Assembly (NCBI GenBank): GCA_947626265.1 | Contig: CANQRM010000001.1 | Coordinates: 124,001-188,000 of the forward strand | Length of the DNA: 64,000 nucleotides | Reading direction: 5' to 3' | Source of the DNA: an uncultured Oscillospiraceae bacterium | Lineage (GTDB): Bacteria > Bacillota > Clostridia > Oscillospirales > Oscillospiraceae | Shown: positions 9,801-17,194 of the stretch, piece after piece | Layout of the letters: each line of letters begins with the position of its first letter | How positions within the stretch are numbered: position 1 is the first letter of the stretch | Program-made: the position numbers and the translations under genes | Notes under the pieces: model-generated | Told to the model about the DNA's origin: nothing | What the model saw: only the letters and a program-made list of their open reading frames with translations | The model's database searches: none

Positions 9801-10696
9801 ACCACGCCCGCCGGGCCATGGACCTGGTGATGGCAAGGGGCCATGGCCCCCATGGGCTGCTGCTCACCGGGTCCGGGGACTGGAACGACGGGATGGACAA
9901 GGTGGGCGGCGAGAGCCAGTGGCTCACCTGGTTCTTCGTCCATGTTTCCCGGCGGTTCGCTGCCCTTTTGCGGCGAGCAAACTCCCCGGACGCGGCGCTG
10001 TATGCCAAAGCGGGGGAGGAATACGCCGCCGCGGCGGAGCGGAGCTGGAACGGCAGCTGGTACCTGCGGGGCTGGTGGGCCGACGGCGCGCCCCTGGGGG
10101 GCGTGGGCTCGCCGGCGTGCGCCATCGACTCCATCGCCCAGAGCTGGGCGGCCTTCTGCCCCGAGGCGGACCGGGAGCGGGTGAACACAGCATTGCGGGC
10201 CGCGGTGGACCATCTCTACGACCGGGCCCACGGGCTGGTGAAGCTGTTCGCCCCGCCCTTCGGCGACGAGGGCCGGGACCCGGGCTATATCCGCGCCTGC
10301 GGGCCGGGCTTCCGGGAAAACGGCGGGCAGTACACCCACGGCGCCGTGTGGCTGGCCTCGGCCCTTCTGAAGCAGGGCTTCCCCGACGCCGGGGCGGCGC
10401 TCTTGCTGGACCTATTGCCCGCCAAGCACGACCCCGCCATATGGGGGGCAGAGAGCTGGGTGCTGGCGGCGGACGTGTCCGCCAACCCCGACCGCTACGG
10501 CGAGGCGCTGTGGAGCTGGTATACCGGCTCGGCGGGCTGGTTTTTCCGGGTGGTGCTGGAGGACCTTCTGGGCATCCGGCTGGAGAATGGCCGCCTCACC
10601 GTCTCCCCCCGCCTGCCCCACGGCTGGGAGGGTTACGAAGCGGAGATATGCGGGAGAAAGATCAAGGTGGAAAACGGTCGCGTGACAGTCACGTGA
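3812..10696 (+). CDS. Cyclic beta-1,2-glucan synthase-like protein (GT84-GH189-GH94)
   Basis: This is a giant polytopic enzyme of 2,294 residues, homologous to NdvB/Cgs, which makes cyclic beta-1,2-glucan from UDP-glucose. Two membrane helices lie near residues 238-290. A GT84 glycosyltransferase domain follows (about 400-600) with DGDT near 438, a HDALEG acidic motif near 549 and RRLHRWTRGDW near 582. More membrane helices are near 620-660 and 734-775. A GH189-type cyclisation domain is at about 795-1180 (EENFLPPDNVQVQ, RTSPTNIGL, SHHIGMSL). A beta-sandwich and a GH94 phosphorylase-like module fill the rest (TNGRFGYLAADCG near 1619, WGFRDQLQD near 1882, catalytic-type GDWNDGMD near 2022, HGAVWLASAL near 2176). 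It is shorter than the roughly 2,800-residue proteobacterial enzymes. ATG 3812 is chosen because the open frame further upstream lies in repeat A1; the ribosome site is weak. It is monocistronic. The product itself is inferred from family membership. Confidence 0.88.
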   Translation: MEKISIERLAGWGESAARSIPVKRTVSGRGAARRLRRAMDTVTAKSQNEKEPAWFADNEYLARREADIALDALRGAGRLTKGPEGAAVVMLGKVLADAGPITEERIEAFLTGARRGRTVPENEAALFGAALRAALIEALAGPEVDNERAAELFTGLRALADMDLTHALEASDPVDALLRQDRVYPAMDEASRAQYRRRVQELAKARHISSLELAQEALEKGLHEYLFPPTGRTGAGYIAARIFLPVALAVLAGAAARSVCTALLAVWPLSELVRVGLDSVLLRLVRPRRLPRLELKGGIGPEGRTVCAVSALLSDDETGPRLARRLEEYRLANRDCGEELLFALLADLPDSIQFPPKEAARLNAAAREIDRLNGTYGGGFFLLCRDPVLDKKEGVYVPWERKRGAVLELMRLVRGRPNRLKVLAGDPEALHAKYVLCLDGDTRLVPGAARQLIGAAMHPLNTPLVEKGAVVKGHGVLHPRMAVELDRAMATDFARIWAGQGGTDPYGAPTGELYTDLYDRGGFAGKGVVDAAAYLACLDGRFPEDHILSHDALEGAYLRGAYMGDVELTDACPVTAAAWFRRLHRWTRGDWQNLPWLFKAGRDLPLLEQFRLFDSVRRSLVPPTALAAILWGILSPAGRWAAGVALACLGADAIHDAVGALFVRTSQARLRLRSGVLRGAGGSLTRFFARLIFLPWEGHTCASAAVTALWRMTVSHRRMLQWVTAAQTDLGRTMPAAMWFSVILGLALVWLAPGPAGKAAGVVWALAPAFAWASGRPIRPKNDLTAADKAFLLKAAGAMWRYFADRCTAEENFLPPDNVQVQPPKGPAHRTSPTNIGLALTSALGAMEMGAARESEAIALIERLLAAVERLDKWRGHLYNWYDTRTLTPMQPAYVSAVDSGNLCASLICLAGGMAAHGRPDLSDRARALADGMELGALYDEKKRLFRIGLDPATDEPSPGHYDLMASEARLLSYVACARGDVSVRHWQSLSRAQLSLDGWRGLASWSGSMFEYLMPELFLPFISGSMLWETARFCLYAQRRRGERAKAPWGCSESAFFSLDGGMDYRYKAHGVGALALRRDVDGELVTAPYASFLALAVHPKAAVKNLRRLKTMGMWGQYGFYEALDLTPGRTGPGGQAVACFMSHHIGMSLCAAANCLAGGALRKYFMADPAMGAFKPLLAERVPLGGAVLRRSRSPLTRPPESRPDRPVFQWEGPGHDPADPAWFPLSNGVYTLLACDDGRCRARTAGLLLYRPEGFSMTVDGAMLTPSRREGAVRPWRYEAGALTFTARRAGGVMSASMAVAAGERGELRRVTGPSGGKLTVRFEPVLAPEGDYAAHPAFWRLGLEASARHGAVLIRRLARGDLPECWLCLAATADLTIRRGVGWQMHEPMLIETTLPEGGCASVSLCFGGSAKEAEAGARRVLTGGAADMAGAMGTLLGMSAQGLQAAFRLCAAVCSPRVAAGPDSTREALWKRGLSGDLPILYVDGQNMDRALRMIKRHALITACGAEADLVLDTGEEGQYLHPRQDALRRYLDKYGLAGFENARGGVWFLSGADVAAAAVLLPEPPARPSPGMPALGPAPARGGRAPKTEHLPGGAVAYDTPPLPPRAWCNVLTNGRFGYLAADCGTGFLWLENARECPVSPWLNDPMATAGGETLTLVTAAGRMSLFADHGKCRVTNGFGWTTWEREGTRLTAFVPCGYKARVFIMETGEGYLEWHLPLAMTANAADVPCVITGHADGCLTAMNPRSPYPGETFRAVCSRPFSGFTGDEAAWLAGRMDGRTGPGLTPCFGALWKAGGVSVLVCGVESVDTLKALADPAQAARELAKVRDGWRAMVSRVHIRTPDEDLNRMMNGWAVYQTLACRIMGRTSLYQSGGAWGFRDQLQDAVNLILIAPGRAKKQILTCCARQFKEGDVLHWWHEGPAGPRGVRTRCSDDLLWLPWALCEYVEKTGDMALCGQMAPWLEAPPLGPEEKDRYFQPPASARQSTVLDHARRAMDLVMARGHGPHGLLLTGSGDWNDGMDKVGGESQWLTWFFVHVSRRFAALLRRANSPDAALYAKAGEEYAAAAERSWNGSWYLRGWWADGAPLGGVGSPACAIDSIAQSWAAFCPEADRERVNTALRAAVDHLYDRAHGLVKLFAPPFGDEGRDPGYIRACGPGFRENGGQYTHGAVWLASALLKQGFPDAGAALLLDLLPAKHDPAIWGAESWVLAADVSANPDRYGEALWSWYTGSAGWFFRVVLEDLLGIRLENGRLTVSPRLPHGWEGYEAEICGRKIKVENGRVTVT

Positions 10697-10708
10697 CGAA
10701 AGATAAAA

Positions 10709-10818
10709 GCCTCCCCTGTGCAAGGGGAGGTGCCGAGCGGAGCGAGGCGAAGGGGTTGTCTGACAATCCCCCAGTCAGCGCTCCGCGCTGCCAGCCCCCT
10801 TTGCACAAGGGGGCCTTA
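10709..10818 (+). repeat. Short palindromic repeat, copy B1
   Basis: Two palindromes, CCTCCCCTGTGCAAGGGGAGG (about 10710-10730, one bulged base) and CCCCCTTTGCACAAGGGGG (about 10795-10813), flank a GC-rich core. The palindromes share the TTGTGCAA/TTTGCACA centre with copies B2 and B3. The repeat follows the stop codon of the glucan synthase and may act as its transcript end. No T-run is present on the plus strand. Confidence 0.8.
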
Positions 10819-10827
10819 ATATGAAAA

Positions 10828-10853
10828 GGGAGCAGAGCCGAAGCTCTGCTCCC
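10828..10853 (-). terminator. Intrinsic terminator of the secreted repeat protein
   Basis: An 11-bp perfect stem (10828-10838 with 10843-10853) closes a four-base loop that reads TTCG on the minus strand, the stable UUCG tetraloop, followed by TTTT. It lies 19 bp after the stop codon of the gene ending at 10873. Confidence 0.85.
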
Positions 10854-10872
10854 CGTTGGGTTTATGCTGTCT

Positions 10873-12180
10873 TTACTTGCCCCAGGCCGCGCCGGTCCAG
10901 TCGCCCAGCTTCTCGGACCAGGTGCACTTGCCGGAAGAACCGGACTTATTGCTGAACCAGCACTCGCCGTAGCCGCCGCCGACCCACTGCCAGCCGGTCA
11001 GCATCTTGCCGGCCTCGCCGTGGTCATTGGTGGGCTGCAGGAAGTACCAGCCATAGCCGCCGTGCAGGTCGTCGATGAACTGCATGCCCGTCAGCATCTT
11101 GCCGTCGGCGCCCACATAGTACCAGTTCTTATCCCACTGGGAAGCGCCGTCGATCTTCCCTACCCAGTAGTTGGCAACGACCTCGCCCTTCTTGAAGAAG
11201 TACCACTCGCCGGCGTCGTAGTCATAGCTCCAGCCGGTGCCGCCGTTGGTCTTGGGCGGATCCACGGGGACCGTGGGCTTATCGCCGCCGGGCGTGGGCG
11301 TGGGCGTCGGGGTGGGCGTAGGCGTCGGGGTGGGCTCGGTGGTGCCGCCGCTGCCGCCGGAGATCTTCTTCAGCGCGGCCTCGACCGTAACGTTGGCGCC
11401 GGGCATCTTGAAGGTGCTGCCGGTGACAGTCCCGATCTCCGTGCCGTCCGTCTTCTTCACGGTCACGGACTCGACCTTATAGGTGCTGTCGGTGGGGGTG
11501 ACTGTGATCGTCGTGCCCTCGTAAGCCTGCGTCGGATTAACGGTGATATTCTTGTCAGACGCAGTGACGGAATAGATCTTATCGACTGTCTCGGTCATGA
11601 GGTCCGTGACGGTGTCTCCGATTTCGAGTTCTGTGGCCTCAGGCTTCTTCTCATAATAAGTGTAAATCGTGCCGTTATTGACCTCGAAGCCTTCAGAGTA
11701 CTGGCCGACCAGAGACTTCTTGAACTGCACGCCATCAGCAATCAAAAAGATGTCACCCAGCTTGTTGGTATAAGAGAAGGTACCAGACACCAGCGCCACC
11801 TTGGCACCTTCGCCCACGGTGAAGTCGGCAGTCAGTACGTAGCCTGGAGCAACCCCAAAGATGAAGGCGCCCTTCGTGACATTAATGGGGACTGTACCAG
11901 TGAACCACACCGAGATCTTCATTATGGTTTTCTCATCGTCAACAGTCGCGATCAAGGGAGCCAGAGAGTCACTTTGAAAGACAATATACGTGCCCTCATA
12001 CTGAAAAACTCCTTTGATGCCCGTGGCTGCGGCCATGGGCTCGTCGACGGGCTCAGACTCATCTGCGAACTCCTCCAGCTCCTCCAGGCCCGCCGGGGCT
12101 TCAGGCGCCGCGAAGGCGGGAACTGTCAGGCACAGCGTCATGATGAAAGCCAGGAACAGGCTCAACGCACGCTTTTTCAT
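10873..12180 (-). CDS. Secreted protein with C-terminal cell-wall-binding-type repeats
   Basis: This is an exported protein of 435 residues. The start at 12180 is set by AGGAGG 6 bases upstream and gives a clear signal peptide, MKKRALSLFLAFIMTLCL, cleaved near AFA-APE. Residues of about 40-215 form an unrecognised beta-rich region. About 215-280 resembles an InlB-B/Ig-like repeat (YEGTTITVTPTDSTYKVESV). A (PT)n linker follows (about 290-310). The last 110 residues hold Trp/Tyr/Gly repeats of the choline- or glucan-binding (CW_binding_1) type: GEWYFFKKGEVVANYWV, NWYYVGADGKMLTG, GWYFLQ, GKMLTGWQWVGG. These suggest non-covalent attachment to the cell wall. No catalytic domain is evident. It has its own promoter and terminator. 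Confidence 0.85.
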   Translation of the reverse strand: MKKRALSLFLAFIMTLCLTVPAFAAPEAPAGLEELEEFADESEPVDEPMAAATGIKGVFQYEGTYIVFQSDSLAPLIATVDDEKTIMKISVWFTGTVPINVTKGAFIFGVAPGYVLTADFTVGEGAKVALVSGTFSYTNKLGDIFLIADGVQFKKSLVGQYSEGFEVNNGTIYTYYEKKPEATELEIGDTVTDLMTETVDKIYSVTASDKNITVNPTQAYEGTTITVTPTDSTYKVESVTVKKTDGTEIGTVTGSTFKMPGANVTVEAALKKISGGSGGTTEPTPTPTPTPTPTPTPGGDKPTVPVDPPKTNGGTGWSYDYDAGEWYFFKKGEVVANYWVGKIDGASQWDKNWYYVGADGKMLTGMQFIDDLHGGYGWYFLQPTNDHGEAGKMLTGWQWVGGGYGECWFSNKSGSSGKCTWSEKLGDWTGAAWGK

Positions 12181-12248
12181 GTGCTTTCCTCCTGCTGCAA
12201 AAAATGATAAAAATGATTTCATACAATTAATAGGCCAAAATTCAGGTT

Positions 12249-12276
12249 ATTATATACCCCCCCCGCGGAAAATCAA
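12249..12276 (-). promoter_or_regulatory. Promoter of the secreted repeat protein gene
   Basis: On the minus strand: TTGATT (12276-12271), 16-base spacer, TATAAT (12254-12249), about 70 bp before the ATG at 12180. The leader is markedly AT-rich compared with its surroundings. The spacer contains a run of eight G. Confidence 0.7.
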
Positions 12277-12320
12277 TGCTTTTTTGCGAAAGACTGTTTT
12301 TTGCTTTAAAACAATAAAAT

Positions 12321-12344
12321 GGGAGCGGACGAAAGTCCGCTCCC
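12321..12344 (-). terminator. Intrinsic terminator of the PfkB kinase gene
   Basis: A perfect 10-bp GC-rich stem (GGGAGCGGAC with GTCCGCTCCC) around a four-base loop. On the minus strand it is followed by ATTTTATTGTTTT. It lies about 20 bp after the kinase stop codon. Confidence 0.85.
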
Positions 12345-12364
12345 GCTTCGTTATAATATATCCG

Positions 12365-13450
12365 TCACCGCTTGATGTCGTAGTTCATGTTCATGATCGA
12401 CCGGATGCTCTCGGCGTCGTCGGTGATGTTGGCGTCGCCGTGGATGGTGTGCTTGATGACAGAGCTGGCCACGGCGAAGTTCACCATGTCCATGGGCTTA
12501 TAGTCGTTCATCATGGCGTAGATGAGGCCGCTGGCGAAGGCGTCGCCGCCGCCCACCCGGTCCAGGATGTTGAAGGTGAAGAGGCGGCTTTCAAAGGTGT
12601 GGCCCTGGTACCACATGTAGGCCATGAGGCTGTTCTCGCTGCCGGTGTGGGCATAGCGGACGTGGCGGGCCAGGCACTTGAGGTTGGGGTAGCGCTCCAC
12701 GAAGCGCTGGAATATCTCGTCCTGCTGCTCGTAGCTGGGCTGCAGGGGCACCCCGTCCTTCCAGTCACCCTTGCTGTGGTCGTTTTCGTCCTTCCAGAGG
12801 TGGTAGGGCTCGATGCCCAGAAGCACGTCCACATAGGGCAGGCACCTGGTGCAGAAGTCCCGGGCCTCCTCCCAGGACCAGAGGAGGCTGCGGAAGTTGC
12901 CGTCAAAGCTGATGGTGAGTCCTTTCTCCCGGGCTTTCTCCAGGCATTTGAGGATAAAATCGGCACAGCTGGGGGAAAGAGCGGGGGTGATGCCGCTCAG
13001 ATGCAGCCAGTCGAAGCCGTCCAGAAGGCCGTCCAGGTCCACCTGGGAAAAGTCGTATTCCGTGATGGCGGAGTGCTTCCGGTCATAGGTCACCTTGCTG
13101 GGGCGGATGCCGTAGCCGGTCTCCAGATAATAGGTGCCCAGCCGATGGGAGGGGGTCTCCTCGGGGGTGGAGAGGATGACGGGGGTGCAGTGCACGTCGT
13201 TGGACCGGAGCATGCGCACCGCGCTCTTGCCCAGGGAGTTGTTGGGCACCACGCTGAAGAAGGTGCTGTCGATGCCCAGGTTGGCCAGGGCCAGGGCGAT
13301 GTTGGCCTCGCTGCCGCCGTAGCTGGCCTCGAAGCTGGACGCCATGCGTATCTTCTCGTAGTTGGGCGGGGTAAGCCTGAGCATCACCTCGCCGAAGGTG
13401 ATGAACCGGGGGGTATTGATGCCGCTCAGGAGGGGGTTGTGGTGTTCCAT
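12365..13450 (-). CDS. kdgK: PfkB-family sugar kinase, 2-keto-3-deoxygluconate kinase type
   Basis: This 361-residue ribokinase/PfkB kinase probably phosphorylates 2-keto-3-deoxygluconate in hexuronate catabolism. The substrate-side signature is ASYGGSEANIALALANLG (about residues 43-60). The ATP/catalytic signature is DRVGGGDAFASGLIYAMM near residue 300, whose GGGD contains the catalytic Asp. FITFGEVMLRLTPP at the start resembles KdgK and its close relatives. A good GAGGTGA site precedes the ATG. No uronate genes are adjacent, so the exact substrate is an inference; a related kinase (fructo-, ribo- or tagatokinase) is possible. It has its own terminator and is divergent from yfmF. Confidence 0.82.
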   Translation of the reverse strand: MEHHNPLLSGINTPRFITFGEVMLRLTPPNYEKIRMASSFEASYGGSEANIALALANLGIDSTFFSVVPNNSLGKSAVRMLRSNDVHCTPVILSTPEETPSHRLGTYYLETGYGIRPSKVTYDRKHSAITEYDFSQVDLDGLLDGFDWLHLSGITPALSPSCADFILKCLEKAREKGLTISFDGNFRSLLWSWEEARDFCTRCLPYVDVLLGIEPYHLWKDENDHSKGDWKDGVPLQPSYEQQDEIFQRFVERYPNLKCLARHVRYAHTGSENSLMAYMWYQGHTFESRLFTFNILDRVGGGDAFASGLIYAMMNDYKPMDMVNFAVASSVIKHTIHGDANITDDAESIRSIMNMNYDIKR

Positions 13451-13611
13451 GTCGTCACCTCATGCATCAGGGCCGCTGTGGCGGCCGGTATCATGCCCAT
13501 TTTTGCATATCTCACAATAAATTGCAAGGGCCCCGTGGATATTTTATGATTTTTGCCCTGAAATTTTGGCAAAAATGACTGCCCCCGGCCCCGGAATTTA
13601 CAATAATGTCA

Positions 13612-13640
13612 TTTTCAAAGCCCCCGGCCTGTGCTATAAT
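13612..13640 (+). promoter_or_regulatory. Promoter of yfmF-yfmH-lgt operon
   Basis: An extended -10 box, TGCTATAAT (TATAAT at 13635-13640), has a weak TTTTCA -35 (13612-13617) at 17-bp spacing. The 228-bp divergent gap (13451-13678) is AT-rich and must also hold the kinase promoter on the other strand, which I could not place with confidence. Confidence 0.6.
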
Positions 13641-13678
13641 GATTGTAAATTGTAATGTTATACGGAGGAGTGAGCGGG

Positions 13679-14962
13679 ATGCGCAGCGTGCGGCGGGAGA
13701 TCATGCCCGGGGTGTTTCTGACCAGCCTTCAGACGGACAAGTTCAAGACGGGCCTTCTGCGGGCATGCCTGCTGGCCCCGCTGGACCGGGAGACCGCGGC
13801 GAAAAATGCAATTCTCCCCAGCGTGCTGTGCCGGGGCACGGTCCGGTACCCGGACATGGCGGCTCTGGGCGCCCGGCTGGATGAGCTGGGCGGGGCGGAG
13901 CTTTCGCCCACCGTGCGGAAGCTGGGGGAGATACAGGCTGTGGGCCTGGCCGCGGACTTCGTGGAGACGGGCAATGACGCTGCTCTGGAGGACATGGCGG
14001 CGCTGCTGGGCGAGGTGCTCTTAGCCCCCAACACCCGGGGCGGGCTGCTGCTGCCCGGGTACGTGGAGAGCGAGCGGGAAAAGCTCCTGGAGGATATCCG
14101 CGCCCGGGTGAACGACCGGACGGAGTACGCCCGGAGCCGGCTTTTGGAGCTCATGTGCCCCGGGGAGGCATACGCTATAGACGCCCTGGGGGATGAGGAG
14201 ACGGCGGCCGACATCGGCTACGTGGCCTTGACGCGGCATTACCGGGTGCTTCTGGCGTCCTCGCCGGTGGAGGTATTCTATTGCGGCGCGGCGGACCCGG
14301 ACAGGGTAGCCGCGGCCATGGTGGACGCTCTCTCCACCCTGCCCCGGGGGGAGCTTGACTTCGATATCGGTACGGACATCCGTCTCAACACCGTGGACGA
14401 GGGGGCCCGGGTGTTCACTGAGGAGATGGACGTGGGCCAGGGGAAGCTGGCCATGGGCTGGCGCCTGGGGGACGCCATGGAGGACCCGGACATGGCGGCG
14501 CTGCGGGTGATGAACGCGCTCCTGGGCGGGAGCGCGGGGTCGAAGCTGTTTGCGGCCGTGCGGGAGAAGATGAGCCTGTGCTACTATATTTATTCCTCGC
14601 TGGACCTGATGAAGGGCCTGCTGCTCATCGAGAGCGGCGTGGACCCGGCGGACTACGATAAAGCCCTCGCGGAGATCGGCCGCCAGGTGCAGGCTCTCAA
14701 GGACGGGGACTTTACCAACGAAGAGCTAACCGCCGCGAAGCGGACCGTGAGCTCCGACACCCTGGCGCTTTTGGACGACCCCGAGCGGCTGGAGCCGTTC
14801 TGGCTGGGCCAGGACCTGCTGGGTCTGGACTATGGGCCGGAGGAGCTGGCCGCACTGGCGGAGGACGTGACCCGGGGGGATATCATAAAAGCCGCCGCGG
14901 GCCTCGCCTGCGACGGGGTATACTTCCTGCGGAGCCGGGAGGAGGAAGATGGAGAGGACTGA
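13679..14962 (+). CDS. yfmF: M16-like protein YfmF (inactive zinc-protease homologue)
   Basis: This 427-residue protein has the M16 (insulinase/processing peptidase) fold. No HxxEH zinc motif is visible in the N-terminal half, so it should be the non-catalytic partner of the next gene. In Bacillus the YfmF/YfmH pair is linked to modification of elongation factor P. The start at 13679 has a GGAGG site about 10 bases upstream; an in-frame ATG eight codons earlier overlaps that site and is less likely. Typical family stretches are GLLLPGYVESEREKLLEDIR and YVALTRHYRVLLA. Its last 14 bases overlap the start of yfmH, so translation is coupled. Confidence 0.88.
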   Translation: MRSVRREIMPGVFLTSLQTDKFKTGLLRACLLAPLDRETAAKNAILPSVLCRGTVRYPDMAALGARLDELGGAELSPTVRKLGEIQAVGLAADFVETGNDAALEDMAALLGEVLLAPNTRGGLLLPGYVESEREKLLEDIRARVNDRTEYARSRLLELMCPGEAYAIDALGDEETAADIGYVALTRHYRVLLASSPVEVFYCGAADPDRVAAAMVDALSTLPRGELDFDIGTDIRLNTVDEGARVFTEEMDVGQGKLAMGWRLGDAMEDPDMAALRVMNALLGGSAGSKLFAAVREKMSLCYYIYSSLDLMKGLLLIESGVDPADYDKALAEIGRQVQALKDGDFTNEELTAAKRTVSSDTLALLDDPERLEPFWLGQDLLGLDYGPEELAALAEDVTRGDIIKAAAGLACDGVYFLRSREEEDGED

Positions 14963-16211
14963 CTATCCGACCTTGGGCTTGGTGGTTTATAAGACGACCC
15001 TGCCCAACGGCCTTACTATACTCGTAGTACCCCGGCCCGGCTGGCGCAGGGCCCGGGCTTGCTTCGTCGCCAATTACGGCGGCGCTGACCGGCGCTTTGT
15101 CCTGGACGGGAAGACCTGCGACACCCCCGCCGGCGTGGCCCATTACCTGGAGCATAAGATGTTCGATATGCCCTCGGGCACCATGGATGAGGTGTTCGCC
15201 GGCCGGGGCGCCGACGCCGACGCCTATACCTCCGAGGCGGTGACCAATTACCACGCCCGCTGCACGGACCGGTTCGGGGAGAACCTGCGGGACCTGCTGG
15301 CATTCGTCTCCACGCCGTGGTTCACGCCGGAAACGGTGGAGAAGGAGCGGGGCATCATCGGCCAGGAGATCGCCGAGAGCGAGGACGACCCCGCCTTCGC
15401 CGCATACATGAGCTGCATGGGGCTGCTGTTCGGCGCCGGCCCCCTGGGGGACAGCATCGTGGGCACGGCCCAGTCCATCACGGCCATCACGCCGGAGATA
15501 CTGTCTGTATGCCATAAGGCGTTCTACGTCCCGGCCAACATGGTCCTTGCCGCGGCGGGGGACATAGACCCGGCCGAAGTGGAGCGCATCGCGCGGGAAG
15601 TCCCGCCCGCTGAGAGCGGGCCCCTGCCGCAGCGGGACTACGGCTTGGACCTGGGCCTTATGCCGCTGGAAACGCGCTCTGAGCGGACCATGGACGTGTC
15701 CGCGCCCCAGTTCTGCGCGGGCGTCAAATTGGGCCCGGCGGCCATGGGGCCGGAGGCCCTCAAAGAGCGGCTCACGGCGGAGCTGGCCATGCGGTGCCTC
15801 TGGGGCGGCCATGCCCCGGCGTACTTGGACCTCTACGAAAAGGGGCTTTTGAACGACGCTTTTCACTATGAGCCCACCTACGCTGCCGGCGTGGGGTATG
15901 TCTGCCTGGAGGGGGAGTCCCCCGACCCGGAGGCGGCCCTGGCGGGGCTGCTGGGGGCGGTGGACAGGGACATGGACCCCGCCTTTTTCGCCCGGCAGAA
16001 AAAGGCCATGCTGGGCGGCTTCATCCGGATGCTGGACGACTTCTATGACCTGACCGACGCCCTGGCGGAGGGCCATTTTGCCGGATTCGACGCCCTGGCC
16101 GCGCCGGTCGTGCTGGAAACGCTCACGGTCTCGGACGTGACCGCCTGGGCAAGGGAGCACTTTGCGCCTTCTCGCTTCGCCCTTTCCGTCATCCGCCCCA
16201 AGGAGGCATAA
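14949..16211 (+). CDS. yfmH: M16 zinc protease YfmH
   Basis: This is the catalytic M16-family metallopeptidase of the pair, 420 residues. The inverted zinc motif is intact as HYLEH (residues 64-68, in GVAHYLEHKMFD). The distal zinc ligand is probably the Glu in KERGIIGQEIAESEDDPAF about 75 residues later. A C-terminal M16C-like domain follows. Known partners YfmF/YfmH act together and are annotated as associated with the aminopentanol modification of EF-P in Bacillus; the substrate here is not known. It overlaps yfmF by 14 bp, and the lgt start codon directly follows its stop. Confidence 0.92.
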   Translation: MERTDYPTLGLVVYKTTLPNGLTILVVPRPGWRRARACFVANYGGADRRFVLDGKTCDTPAGVAHYLEHKMFDMPSGTMDEVFAGRGADADAYTSEAVTNYHARCTDRFGENLRDLLAFVSTPWFTPETVEKERGIIGQEIAESEDDPAFAAYMSCMGLLFGAGPLGDSIVGTAQSITAITPEILSVCHKAFYVPANMVLAAAGDIDPAEVERIAREVPPAESGPLPQRDYGLDLGLMPLETRSERTMDVSAPQFCAGVKLGPAAMGPEALKERLTAELAMRCLWGGHAPAYLDLYEKGLLNDAFHYEPTYAAGVGYVCLEGESPDPEAALAGLLGAVDRDMDPAFFARQKKAMLGGFIRMLDDFYDLTDALAEGHFAGFDALAAPVVLETLTVSDVTAWAREHFAPSRFALSVIRPKEA

Positions 16212-17159
16212 ATGAGCAACGCATCCATCTCCTTCCCCCTGCTGGGGGACTGGTCCATATGCCCGCCCAACAGCTTCACCCTGTTCGGACATGAATTTTA
16301 CTGGTACGGGGTCATCATCGCCGCCGGGTTCCTGCTGGCGGTGGCCTACTGCCTGCACCGGAGCCGGGAGTTCGGCATAAAACAGGATGACGTCATCGAC
16401 TGCCTGCTGTTCGCCGTGCCCCTGGGCATCATCGGCGCCCGGGCCTATTACGTGATCTTCTTCGGCCACTATGACTCCTTCTGGGACATGTGCAAAATAT
16501 GGGAGGGGGGCCTGGCCATCTACGGGGCGGTGATCGCCGCGGTGCTCACCATTCTGGTGGTCTGCCGGGTGAAGCGTATCTCCGCGCTGGCCCTCCTGGA
16601 CCTCACCAGCTTCGGCTTTCTCATCGGCCAGTGCGTGGGCCGCTGGGGCAACTTCATGAACCGGGAGGCCTTCGGCTACGAGACGGATATCTTCTGCCGC
16701 ATGGGCCTTACCGTGAACGGGGTCACCACCTATGTCCACCCCACGTTTTTGTACGAATCCCTGTGGAATCTGACAGGCTTTATCGCCCTGCACATTCTGT
16801 CAAAGAAAACGAAGCGCAGATTTGACGGCCAGTATTTTCTCGCCTATGTATTATGGTATGGCCTGGGCCGGGCCTGGATAGAGGGGCTGCGGGCCGACTC
16901 CCTGTACCTGGGCGATACCGGCCTGCGGGTGAGCCAGCTGCTGGCCGTCGCGGCGGCGGCCGTTTCCGTGGTGCTGCTGCTGGCGCTGTCTAGCCGTGCG
17001 ATGAAGACGCAAAAGCCCCTGTGGGCGGACAAAGTGGCCGCCATGGCGGCAATGGAGAGCGGGCCGGACGCGGGATCGGCGGAAAACGAGAGCCTATCGG
17101 AAGCTCCGTCTGCGGATGAGGCGGAAATTCCCGGCGATAACGAGGACGAAAACAAGTAA
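16212..17159 (+). CDS. lgt: Prolipoprotein diacylglyceryl transferase Lgt
   Basis: Lgt transfers diacylglycerol from phosphatidylglycerol to the lipobox cysteine of prelipoproteins, the first step of lipoprotein maturation in the cytoplasmic membrane. The 315-residue protein has about seven hydrophobic segments. Conserved stretches are GARAYYVIF, the YDSFWDMCKIWEGGLAIYGA loop and the signature GRWGNFMNREAFG (near residue 143). WYGLGRAWIEGLR near the end is also typical. The last 45 residues are an acidic tail. The ATG directly abuts the yfmH stop. lspA, the next enzyme of the pathway, lies about 5 kb away on the other strand, and at least two lipoprotein genes are in the window. Confidence 0.96.
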   Translation: MSNASISFPLLGDWSICPPNSFTLFGHEFYWYGVIIAAGFLLAVAYCLHRSREFGIKQDDVIDCLLFAVPLGIIGARAYYVIFFGHYDSFWDMCKIWEGGLAIYGAVIAAVLTILVVCRVKRISALALLDLTSFGFLIGQCVGRWGNFMNREAFGYETDIFCRMGLTVNGVTTYVHPTFLYESLWNLTGFIALHILSKKTKRRFDGQYFLAYVLWYGLGRAWIEGLRADSLYLGDTGLRVSQLLAVAAAAVSVVLLLALSSRAMKTQKPLWADKVAAMAAMESGPDAGSAENESLSEAPSADEAEIPGDNEDENK

Positions 17160-17194
17160 ACTATAGAGAAAAACGTAAAAGGAGGACTTACACA

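Noticed and set aside
11290..11330. Tandem GTGGGCGTAGGC-type repeat as CRISPR or VNTR locus
   Set aside because: It encodes the (Pro-Thr)n linker of the secreted protein in frame; there are no spacers.
14883..16793. Minus-strand open frame of about 640 codons opposite yfmH/lgt
   Set aside because: Shadow of two well-recognised plus-strand genes.
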